Assembly (NCBI RefSeq): GCF_004123835.1 | Contig: NZ_MZMU01000003.1 | Span: 682,001-746,000 of the forward strand | Direction: 5' to 3' | Origin: Rhizobium leguminosarum | GTDB lineage: Bacteria > Pseudomonadota > Alphaproteobacteria > Rhizobiales > Rhizobiaceae | DNA length: 64,000 nt | Part shown: positions 46,591 to 53,875 of the stretch, piece by piece | Position numbering within the stretch: the stretch's first letter is position 1 | How the letters are laid out: each line of letters starts with the position of its first letter | Program-made: the position numbers and the translations under genes | The notes under the pieces: generated by a model | The model's database searches: none | Told to the model about the DNA's origin: nothing | What the model saw: only the letters and a program-made list of their open reading frames with translations

Positions 46591-47228
46591 ACGTTCACGC
46601 TCCCAATGGCTGCATCATAGGCGTAAATGGTCGCCTTGGCGCGCTCGGCAACCTCTGATGCGGTCATTCCCGGCTTGTAGATGCTGGTGCCGAGCCCGAA
46701 GGCGAAGATGCCGGCCTTGGTATAATCGCCGAAATTCTTGTCCGAGACACCGCCGACGGCGGCAATCGTCAGCTCCGGCGGCAGGATTGCCCTGATCGCC
46801 GTGATACCGGAAGGACCGAGCACGCTGGCCGGAAAGAATTTGAGACCGGTGGCCCCGGCCCGCGCCGCCGCCAGCGCCTCGGTCGGCGTAAAGACGCCCG
46901 GCATCGTCACCATGCCGTATTCGCGCGCCCGGATGATCACCTCGGGCTCGACATTCGGGGTGACCAGCAGCTTGCCGCCGGCCGCATGCAGGCTGTCGAC
47001 CGCCTCGACGGTCAACACCGTGCCGGCGCCGATCAGCACTTCGGCCGGCGCCATCTTTGCGGCGATCTCGATGGATTTGAACGGTTCCGGCGAGTTGAGC
47101 GGGATCTCGATCGCCGTCAGGCCATTGTCGATCAGAGCACCGACGACGCTTTCGGTCTCGTCAGGCCGGATACCGCGAAGGATGGCGATCAGCGGGCGCT
47201 TCATGTCGGGGAAGGGGATACGGTTCAT
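46587..47228 (-). CDS. dgoA: 2-dehydro-3-deoxy-6-phosphogalactonate aldolase
   Basis: 213 aa from the ATG at 47228. Class I KDPG/KDPGal aldolase: catalytic Glu41 in GLTAIEIPLNSPEP and Schiff-base Lys130 in GATGLKFFPAS; GAGTVLT and GVFTPTEA also match. Splits KDPGal into pyruvate and glyceraldehyde-3-phosphate. The pairing with DgoK favours the galactonate over the gluconate route. Start overlaps nothing; 13 bp after dgoK. Confidence 0.93.
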   Translation of the reverse strand: MNRIPFPDMKRPLIAILRGIRPDETESVVGALIDNGLTAIEIPLNSPEPFKSIEIAAKMAPAEVLIGAGTVLTVEAVDSLHAAGGKLLVTPNVEPEVIIRAREYGMVTMPGVFTPTEALAAARAGATGLKFFPASVLGPSGITAIRAILPPELTIAAVGGVSDKNFGDYTKAGIFAFGLGTSIYKPGMTASEVAERAKATIYAYDAAIGSVNV

Positions 47229-47241
47229 CGTGTCAGCTTTC

Positions 47242-48159
47242 TCAATTCGGCCAGATGGCTTCGGCGGCGGCCGAAAGCCCGCGGCGCACGGCGGCGTCGG
47301 CGTCGATGGCGGTGAAGGCAAGGGAGAGGGTTCCGAAGGCCTGTTCGTAGAGCGCCTGCAGGCGCCCGGAGGCGACGAGGGTGATGGTGGTGCCGTTTGC
47401 CGCATCCTGCAGCGCCCCGGCGATTTCTAGGCCGATCAGCGTGCCGGAAAGCCGGGCTTGCGCGGCAGCGGCAGAAATCCCGTGCAGGAGCTGGCCGGAA
47501 CGGGCGGCAAAGAGCAGGTTGGAGGCAAGGGCCGGGCGTGCGAAAGCGGCCGAGACCGCGGCCTCGAAGGCCGCCGCATCCGCTGGCTGCTCTTCCGCAC
47601 CGGCCACGGCATGCGAAAGGATCGTGTGTTTGCTGATGACGTCGAAAAGCTCGCCGGTCATGAAGGTCGAAAAGCCGGTCACCTTGCTCTCCGTCACATG
47701 CACCCATTTCGAATGCGTGCCGGGCATGCAGACCGCCTGCGCGCCTGAGCTTGCGCGGCCGAGCGCGCCGAGAAGCTGGGTTTCCTCGCCGCGCATGACG
47801 TCGGGCCTCGCCATGTCCCGCTGGGCAAGGCCCGGCAGGATGCGGATGTCGCGGTTTTCGCCGGGCACGGAAACTGCCCCGGTCAGGATCGAGGCAAGCG
47901 GCGCCGGCACGTCGATATAACCGGCCTCGACCCAGCCCTGCCTTGCGCCGGCCATGCCGCAGACGATCACCGGCAGTTTCTCCGGCGCCTCGATGGCAGT
48001 GAGATGGCCGGCAAGCACCGTGGAAAAGCCGATCTTTGCCGCGCTCGTCATGCCTTCGCCGCTGCGGCGTTCGGCAAGGACGGTGCCATCCCTGGCGATC
48101 AGCCAGAGCCGGAAACTGCTGGTGCCCCAGTCCACCGCGACATAAGCGGGATTTGTCAT
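47242..48159 (-). CDS. dgoK: 2-dehydro-3-deoxygalactonokinase
   Basis: 305 aa. Phosphorylates KDGal to KDPGal. YVAVDWGTSSFRLWLI is the N-terminal phosphate-binding motif; VCGMAGARQGWVEAGY, MRGEETQLLGAL and PGTHSKWVHV are characteristic of DgoK. The start ATG at 48159 overlaps the preceding dehydrogenase stop (TAATG), so they are co-translated. Confidence 0.95.
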   Translation of the reverse strand: MTNPAYVAVDWGTSSFRLWLIARDGTVLAERRSGEGMTSAAKIGFSTVLAGHLTAIEAPEKLPVIVCGMAGARQGWVEAGYIDVPAPLASILTGAVSVPGENRDIRILPGLAQRDMARPDVMRGEETQLLGALGRASSGAQAVCMPGTHSKWVHVTESKVTGFSTFMTGELFDVISKHTILSHAVAGAEEQPADAAAFEAAVSAAFARPALASNLLFAARSGQLLHGISAAAAQARLSGTLIGLEIAGALQDAANGTTITLVASGRLQALYEQAFGTLSLAFTAIDADAAVRRGLSAAAEAIWPN

Positions 48160-48929
48160 TACAGAACGCCTCCATCGACAATCAGGGACTGGGCGGTCAT
48201 CGCCGCCGCACAGTCGGATGCAAGAAACAGGCAGGGACCGACGATCGCATCGGGTGTGAGCGCAACCTTCAGGCACTGATCCTCGACCGAGCGCGCAATG
48301 CTTTCCTCGGTGAGCCAGTGCTGCATCTGCCGCTCGGTGACCACCATGCCGGGCAGGATGCAGTTGACCCGGATGTTTTCCGGCCCGAGCCTGCCCGCCA
48401 TACTCTTCGTCAGCCCGACGACCGCTGCCTTTGCTGCCGCGTAGGCGGGAAAACCGCCCATGTTCAGCTTGAAGGCGATCGACGACATATTGATGATCGC
48501 CCCGCCGCCGGCCGACCGCATCGACGGCACGACTGCCTGCGAGGTGAAGAACACGTGCTTGAGGTTGACTGCCTGGTTGTTGTCCCAATAGGCCTCGGTC
48601 ACCGCGTCGAATTCATGGCGGTCGTCCCAGGCGGCATTGTTGACCAGCACGCGGATCGGCCCTGAATTGGCAATGACGGTATCGACCGTGCGCCGGATCG
48701 CCGCGATGTCGCGCAGGTCGGCATGGTAAAAGGAGACCGGATGCGCCGTCTCCCGCGACAGCCTTTCGGCAAGTGCGCGGCCGGCGGCCTCGGCGATATC
48801 GATGAAGGAGACCTTGGCGCCCTGGCGCGCGAAACCTTCGACGATCGCAGCACCGATGCCCGATCCGCCGCCGGTCACCAGCACGGCTCGGTCTTTGAAT
48901 TCGGGAAATTGTGCTGCCATCGTGGTCAC
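48159..48929 (-). CDS. Short-chain dehydrogenase, probable sugar dehydrogenase
   Basis: 256 aa from a GTG at 48929 with GGGAAGG at good distance; an ATG at 48920 would give 253. Cofactor loop VLVTGGGSGIGAAIV, NNAAW, Ser in INMSSIAF, and YAAAKAAVVG. First gene of the operon with dgoK, dgoA and a lactonase, so it probably oxidises D-galactose (or a related sugar) to the lactone. No galactonate dehydratase gene is present in the window. Confidence 0.9.
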   Translation of the reverse strand: MTTMAAQFPEFKDRAVLVTGGGSGIGAAIVEGFARQGAKVSFIDIAEAAGRALAERLSRETAHPVSFYHADLRDIAAIRRTVDTVIANSGPIRVLVNNAAWDDRHEFDAVTEAYWDNNQAVNLKHVFFTSQAVVPSMRSAGGGAIINMSSIAFKLNMGGFPAYAAAKAAVVGLTKSMAGRLGPENIRVNCILPGMVVTERQMQHWLTEESIARSVEDQCLKVALTPDAIVGPCLFLASDCAAAMTAQSLIVDGGVL

Positions 48930-48950
48930 CGTCGCCTTCCCGACTGAATT

Positions 48951-48967
48951 GTTCCATTATTTGGAAC
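48951..48967. promoter_or_regulatory. Operator palindrome for the IclR-type regulator
   Basis: GTTCCATTATTTGGAAC: perfect 6-bp arms GTTCCA / TGGAAC, 5-nt centre. It lies between the divergent sugar operon and the iclR-type gene, just upstream of a -35. A near match occurs at 10839-10855. Confidence 0.7.
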
Positions 48968-48972
48968 TTAAT

Positions 48973-49001
48973 TTGACTATATGGAATTATCGAATTACAC
49001 T
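48973..49001 (+). promoter_or_regulatory. Promoter of the iclR-type gene
   Basis: TTGACT (48973-48978), 17-bp spacer, TACACT (48996-49001), 29 bases before the ATG. The palindrome at 48951-48967 ends 5 bp before the -35 and the spacer holds a half-site TGGAAT, so autoregulation is likely. Confidence 0.7.
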
Positions 49002-49029
49002 GCCCTTTCTGTCAAGGGCGGACGAGGCG

Positions 49030-49827
49030 ATGAGTTCAAACGGCGAAAACACAACAACGGCACGCGAGACCGGCACGCTCGGCAAACTGATGGTTCTGCT
49101 CGATCTCGTCACCCATGCCGATGCGCCGCTGCGTTTCACCGATATCCTGGCCCTTGCCGGCCAGCCGCGCGGCACGCTGCATCGCCAGCTCACCCATCTG
49201 GTCGAGGAGGGGCTGCTCGAGCTCGATGGCGACGGCCGTTATGCGCCTGGCCTGCGCCTGCTCGATTTCGCCGCGCGCAGCTGGGCGCGCAACGAGTTCC
49301 GCCTGATTGCCGAACCGCACCTGAGAGATCTGCAGCGGGCGACCGGCGAGACGGTGCATCTCGGCGTTCTGAGAGGCCAGTCGATCATCTATCTCGATAA
49401 GGTCGAAGGCCGCCAGCCGGTACGTATGTATTCGCAGATCGGCAATGCCTCGCCCTGTTATTGCACCGGCGTCGGCAAGGCCGCCCTTTCGCTGCTGCCG
49501 GCCGAAAGCCTTGTCGATCTGCTTGCCGGCCTGAGCTTCACCGGCTTTACCGCCTCGACCCATGTCTCTGCCGAAACGCTGCTTGCCGAAATCCGCGAGA
49601 TTGCCGATCAGGGCTATGCCTTCGACCGCGAAGAGCATGAGGCCGGCATCCGCTGCGTTGCCGCACCCGTCTGGTCGGAGGATCGGACCTTTATGGGTGG
49701 CATTTCGATTACCGGCCCGGCCTATCGCTTGTCGATGGAACTTCTGCACCAATGGTCCGTTCCGGTGCAACTGGCGGCTGCGAGCATCATGGAAGGCATG
49801 CGCGTCCGTCTCGGTCCGCGCCGCTGA
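49030..49827 (+). CDS. IclR family transcriptional regulator
   Basis: 265 aa from the ATG at 49030 (GAGGCG upstream); the frame extends farther up but crosses the promoter. N-terminal winged helix (LGKLMVLLDLVTHADAPL, FTDILALAGQPRGTLHRQLTHLVEEGLL, in pieces) and C-terminal effector domain (ETVHLGVLRGQSIIYLDKVEG, CYCTGVGKAALS, FDREEHEAGIRCVAAPV). Divergent from the galactonate-type operon and most likely its repressor, lifted by a pathway intermediate. Confidence 0.94.
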   Translation: MSSNGENTTTARETGTLGKLMVLLDLVTHADAPLRFTDILALAGQPRGTLHRQLTHLVEEGLLELDGDGRYAPGLRLLDFAARSWARNEFRLIAEPHLRDLQRATGETVHLGVLRGQSIIYLDKVEGRQPVRMYSQIGNASPCYCTGVGKAALSLLPAESLVDLLAGLSFTGFTASTHVSAETLLAEIREIADQGYAFDREEHEAGIRCVAAPVWSEDRTFMGGISITGPAYRLSMELLHQWSVPVQLAAASIMEGMRVRLGPRR

Positions 49828-50081
49828 CGGAAGAAATCGCCGCCGGCCCCTGCTGGACGTAATCGCAGAGCATGCTTATGATGAGCGCGATATTGAGATT
49901 TTCCGGCGAATCACCACAACTAGAACGGTCCGCGAAATCTACAACCATTCACCGGCCGAACGCTCAACGCCGAAGCCGATTCCAACCAGCGATCGTCGTT
50001 TCCCGATGCAATCGAGCCGGCCGCGGCGGGCAGGTTTCGCAAACGGTTTGCCGGCCGCTGTGCCGAAGATGAAGAAATGTG

Positions 50082-50816
50082 ATGGCACCCTTGTCGCAAA
50101 CATCCACGGAAGAAGACGATTATGTTCAGGCAATAGCGGGCCTGAAGACCCAGTTCGATATTTTCCGTTTCATGAAACGCGTGACGGAAGCCTATCGCAG
50201 CCGTGCCTTCATGGTTCTCAACCTGCCGCCGATCACCTCCTTCGATCTTCAGGGCAGCACTGTCATCACCAGCTGGCCGGCCGAGCTTCTGGCCCTTTAC
50301 GACCAGGAGGGCCTGATGGTGAACAGCCCGGTCCTCAGGCGGCTGAGAACATCCGCGCGGCCCTTCTTCTACGATATGTCGCGGCAGAACTGGTCGCGGG
50401 ACGACGGCAAGTCCATTCTCGTCGCCTCCCTGTTCGAACGTTTCAAGATGATGCGCTGCGCCTATTTCCCGACGCATGAGCCCTCCGGCCTGCGCGGCGC
50501 CGTCTCTTTCGCCGGCGACCGCGAACCCTTCAGCCCTGCCGAGATGCGCGAGCTCTGCTACATCGCCATCCATGTCTTCGACAGGCTTGCCGAGATCCGC
50601 AACCTCGATACGCGCATGACGGACACGCTGACCGACCGCGAGATCGATTGCCTCAACTGGACGGCGGCCGGCAAGACCAGTGCCGAAATCGCTGAAATCC
50701 TGACCCTGTCCGAGCATACGGTCAATCACTACCTCAACCGCGCCACCAAGAAGCTCGATACGGTCAACCGCACCCAGGCGGTCGCCAAGGCGCTGCGCAT
50801 CGGCCTGATCAAATAA
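50082..50816 (+). CDS. LuxR-type regulator (solo) with autoinducer-binding-like domain
   Basis: 244 aa. N-terminal autoinducer-binding-type domain and C-terminal LuxR HTH (LTDREIDCLNWTAAGKTSAEIAEILTLSEHTVNHYL, in pieces). In the ligand pocket, SWPAELLALYDQEGL aligns the conserved Trp and Tyr, but the usual Asp-Pro is Ser-Pro (VNSPVL); this Asp holds the acyl-homoserine-lactone amide in TraR/LuxR. There is no luxI gene nearby. It may respond to a different or no ligand. GTG at 50079 is an alternative start. Confidence 0.88.
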   Translation: MAPLSQTSTEEDDYVQAIAGLKTQFDIFRFMKRVTEAYRSRAFMVLNLPPITSFDLQGSTVITSWPAELLALYDQEGLMVNSPVLRRLRTSARPFFYDMSRQNWSRDDGKSILVASLFERFKMMRCAYFPTHEPSGLRGAVSFAGDREPFSPAEMRELCYIAIHVFDRLAEIRNLDTRMTDTLTDREIDCLNWTAAGKTSAEIAEILTLSEHTVNHYLNRATKKLDTVNRTQAVAKALRIGLIK

Positions 50817-51357
50817 GTTGCAAAAAACAACCGACTGCTTTTGAAGCCGCCCAGCGCGTAGGCAAGTCTTTCCCGTTGAGGGGCTGTCGCAAGCGCTTTT
50901 GCAGTCTTTTCCTTGATTTTCCATCTGGCACGCTTTCTGCATCTCTTCATGCGAGAGGTCCAGAGGGGACTTTGAGGCCAGCGCCAGGAAATGGCGCGGC
51001 CGACACACCGCTGTCCGACGCCGTTGCCGCTTTCTCCCGGCTCTTCGGTGTCGGCGGCGGTTGTTGCGTTTTGGCACCGCTTCTTTCCCGGCTGTCCGCG
51101 ATTTCGTCTTCCCTGTTCATTTTTCGCTGGTCTTTTTTTCGACTTGCTCTAGTTCGCCCCGGATTGCGCCGGTTCTCGGGGAGACCGTTGCGGCCATCAG
51201 GGCGAAAGCCCGGCGGACTTGATGGCCGCAACGGATCGCCAATTCTCCCCGGCGCCTTTTTGAGCGCCGGCAATCGATTTCCCTCCCGATGATTTTGTTT
51301 GGCGAAGGCTTCCGTCTCCACTATCTGTGATCTGCAAGAAGAAGCAGTGAGGGTGGA
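50817..51357 (+). ncRNA. Candidate structured leader or small RNA upstream of mrp
   Basis: 540 bp without a credible gene. A sigma-54-like promoter lies at 50926-50941. Downstream there are successive inverted repeats: GCGCC/GGCGC (50981-50997), GCCGACAC/GTGTCGGC (50999-51055), a 23-bp composite stem at 51177-51251 whose tip is GGGC-GAAA-GCCC (a GNRA tetraloop), and CCGGCGC/GCGCCGG (51249-51270). No known RNA family recognised. Could be a stand-alone RNA or the mrp leader. Confidence 0.45.
50926..50941 (+). promoter_or_regulatory. Sigma-54-like promoter
   Basis: TGGCACGCTTTCTGCA. The -24 GG and -12 GC are exactly 10 bases apart; it differs from the TGGCACG-N4-TTGCA consensus at one position. 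It points into the structured region and mrp. Confidence 0.65.
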
Positions 51358-52536
51358 ATGGCCGACGTCACCAAAGAACAGGTTCTCGAAACGCTGAAGA
51401 CCGTGCGTGGGCCCGATCTCGAGCACGATATCGTCGAGCTCGGCATGGTCTCCGACGTCTTCATCTCCGACGGCAAGGTTTATTTCTCCATCACCGTCCC
51501 GGCCGATCGCGCCAGGGAGCTGGAGCCGATGCGGCTCGCCGCTGAGCGCGTCATCAAGGAAATGCCGGGCGTCAAGGGTGCCCTCGTCACATTGACCGCC
51601 GACAAGAAGGCGGCCGCCGCCGCTCCGGCTGCCCGCCCTGCGCCGAACCCGCCTCACGGTCATGCCGGCCACGATCACCAACATGATCATGCGAGCCATG
51701 CTCACGCTCCTCAACAGCCGCCGCGCGCCGGCAAGATCGGTGTGCCCGGCATCGGCGCCATCATCGCCGTCGCCTCGGGCAAGGGTGGGGTCGGCAAGTC
51801 GACCACCGCCGTCAATCTCGCACTCGGCCTGCTCGCCAACGGTCTTCGGGTCGGCATTCTCGATGCCGATATTTATGGTCCCTCGATGCCGCGGCTGCTG
51901 AAGATATCGGGCCGCCCGACGCAGATCGACGGCCGCATCATCAATCCGATGGAGAATTACGGCCTCAAGGTCATGTCGATGGGCTTCCTCGTCGACGAGG
52001 AGACGGCGATGATCTGGCGCGGGCCGATGGTCCAGTCGGCGTTGCTGCAGATGCTGCGCGAAGTCGCCTGGGGCGAGCTCGACGTCCTCGTCGTCGACAT
52101 GCCGCCCGGCACCGGCGACGCCCAATTGACCATGGCCCAGCAGGTGCCGCTTGCCGGCGCCGTCATCGTCTCGACGCCGCAGGATCTCGCGCTGATCGAT
52201 GCCCGCAAGGGCCTCAACATGTTCCGCAAGGTCGAGGTGCCGGTGCTCGGCATCGTCGAGAATATGAGCTATTTCATCGCCCCGGATACCGGCACCCGCT
52301 ATGACATCTTCGGCCATGGTGGCGCCCGCAAGGAGGCAGAGCGCATCGGCGTGCCTTTCCTCGGCGAAGTGCCGCTGACGATGAATATTCGCGAAACCTC
52401 CGACGCCGGCACGCCGCTCGTCGCCTCCGAGCCGAACGGCGTCGTCGCCGGCATCTATCGCGGCATCGCCGCCAAGGTCTGGGAACAGATCGCCGGCCAG
52501 TCCCAGCGTCCGGCACCGACAATCGTCTTCGAATAA
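51358..52536 (+). CDS. mrp: Mrp/ApbC family iron-sulfur carrier ATPase
   Basis: 392 aa. N-terminal MIP18/DUF59 domain (VLETLKTVRGPDLEHDIVELGMV, in pieces), a linker with about nine His in 20 residues (HGHAGHDHQHDHASHAHA), then the P-loop ATPase: deviant Walker A VASGKGGVGKSTT, LDADIYGPSMPRLL, DMPPGTGDAQLT. Mrp/ApbC delivers Fe-S clusters. The usual CxxC after ENMSY is absent: here ENMSYFIAPDTGTRYDIFG. So metal may be bound otherwise. GAGGGTGGA precedes the ATG. Confidence 0.94.
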   Translation: MADVTKEQVLETLKTVRGPDLEHDIVELGMVSDVFISDGKVYFSITVPADRARELEPMRLAAERVIKEMPGVKGALVTLTADKKAAAAAPAARPAPNPPHGHAGHDHQHDHASHAHAPQQPPRAGKIGVPGIGAIIAVASGKGGVGKSTTAVNLALGLLANGLRVGILDADIYGPSMPRLLKISGRPTQIDGRIINPMENYGLKVMSMGFLVDEETAMIWRGPMVQSALLQMLREVAWGELDVLVVDMPPGTGDAQLTMAQQVPLAGAVIVSTPQDLALIDARKGLNMFRKVEVPVLGIVENMSYFIAPDTGTRYDIFGHGGARKEAERIGVPFLGEVPLTMNIRETSDAGTPLVASEPNGVVAGIYRGIAAKVWEQIAGQSQRPAPTIVFE

Positions 52537-52858
52537 TGCATGTCGCCCGCGAAGTGTGCAGCGGTTAAATCGCGTCGATGGGAGGTGCTTGAGCGAGCCG
52601 AATCACCGCGGCGAATACCCCAAATTGTGGGGGAAAGGTGGTGAAAAGCCGCGCTTCACGGAAGATGTCTTGATTATTTCACGGCTTTGCTGCATATGCC
52701 GCGGCGCCATGATGGCGTTTTGCTGCAGATGCTCAGTGACGGTCGTCTTCGTTTCGAAGAGGCCGACCCGCCTGCAAGTTCGGAGTTGTCTTGTCGATCG
52801 AAGGATTGGGAACTGCGATGCGGTTGAGTACAACGCGCGTGCCGGCCTTTAAGGTTGG
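52537..52858 (+). other. Leader between mrp and corA
   Basis: 322 bp without a gene. It begins with a degenerate piece of the AAGCATGTCGCGC-type repeat (52537-52565), then shows a small hairpin CCCC-AAATTGT-GGGG (about 52618-52632) and purine-rich sequence GGAAAGGTGGTGAAAAGCC. Not matched to a riboswitch I know; Mg2+ control of corA through this leader is conceivable only. Confidence 0.4.
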
Positions 52859-53857
52859 ATGCAGGCGGAGAGACGACCGGTGATCACCGCTTACTGTTCC
52901 AATTGCAGATCGGTCGAGATCCGCGATCTGTCGCATGCCACATCCTTCCCCGAGGATGTCGTATGGATCGACATGATCGAGCCGACCCGCGACGAGGAGC
53001 TCTATGTCGAGAAGGTTCTCGGCATCGAGGTTCCGACCCGCGACGACCTCAAGGATATCGAGCCTTCCGCCCGTCTCTATGTCGAAAACGACGCCGTCTT
53101 CATGACCGCCTCGCTGCTCTGGAAGGCTGACACCGACGTACCGACGCTGACCGATGTCGCCTTCATCCTGGCCGGAAACCGCCTGGTCACCATTCGCTAC
53201 GCCCATCCCAAATCCTTTGCGCTGTTCATCGCCGCCCTCCACCGGCTGCCGGAAAACTGGCGCAGCGGCGCTGCCCTTCTTGCCAAGCTCTTGGAGACGA
53301 TCGTCGACCGCACCGCCGAGATCCTCGAGATCTCCGTCTCGCGCATCGACATCTTGTCGATGCATGTCTTCGGCGACCGGGCAAGGAAAGTGCGCAAGCC
53401 TTCGAACTACCTCGAGGAGAAGTTGCGCGATATTGCCGGCCATCACCGGATGATCAGCAAGGTGCGCGACAGCCTCGGTTCGCTTGCCCGCCTGCTGACG
53501 TTCTTTCACACCATCCCGGCGATCCAGCAGGACCGTGAGGCGAAGGAGCTCTGCCGCACCGTTTCCCGCGATGTCCAGTCGTTGTCGGAGCATGCTTCCT
53601 TCGTCGCCGCCAACATCACCTTCCTGCTCGATGCTTCGCTCGGGCTGATCAACATCGAGCAGAACTCGATCATCAAGATTTTCTCGATTGCCTCGGTGGT
53701 ATTCTTGCCGCCGACGTTGGTCGCCTCCGTCTATGGTATGAACTTTCAGGTCATGCCGGAGCTCACCTGGGCCGCGGGTTATCCCTATTCGCTGGCCCTG
53801 ATGGTGTTATCCGCCGTCATCCCTTTTTTCTTTTTCCGCTGGAAAGGCTGGCTCTGA
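52859..53857 (+). CDS. corA: CorA family divalent cation transporter
   Basis: 332 aa. Large cytoplasmic N-domain, long helix, and two C-terminal membrane helices. The hallmark YGMNF lies between them (SVVFLPPTLVASVYGMNF), and the C-terminus is basic/aromatic (FFRWKGWL). Functions as a homopentameric Mg2+ (or Ni2+/Co2+) channel. kup follows 18 bp after, an ion-uptake pair. The start MQAERRPVITAYC may instead be the GTG at 52880. Confidence 0.94.
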   Translation: MQAERRPVITAYCSNCRSVEIRDLSHATSFPEDVVWIDMIEPTRDEELYVEKVLGIEVPTRDDLKDIEPSARLYVENDAVFMTASLLWKADTDVPTLTDVAFILAGNRLVTIRYAHPKSFALFIAALHRLPENWRSGAALLAKLLETIVDRTAEILEISVSRIDILSMHVFGDRARKVRKPSNYLEEKLRDIAGHHRMISKVRDSLGSLARLLTFFHTIPAIQQDREAKELCRTVSRDVQSLSEHASFVAANITFLLDASLGLINIEQNSIIKIFSIASVVFLPPTLVASVYGMNFQVMPELTWAAGYPYSLALMVLSAVIPFFFFRWKGWL

Positions 53858-53875
53858 GGAGCCTGTTGAAACTTC

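Noticed and set aside
50876..51292. 138-aa frame in the region before mrp
   Set aside because: Composition and lack of ribosome site argue against coding; it overlaps the inverted repeats of the structured leader.
52618..52680. Possible cobalamin riboswitch core (GGGAAAGGTGGTGAAAAGCC)
   Set aside because: The rest of the core (CCCGCAACTGT and the later conserved GGAG box) is missing, and the gene downstream is corA.
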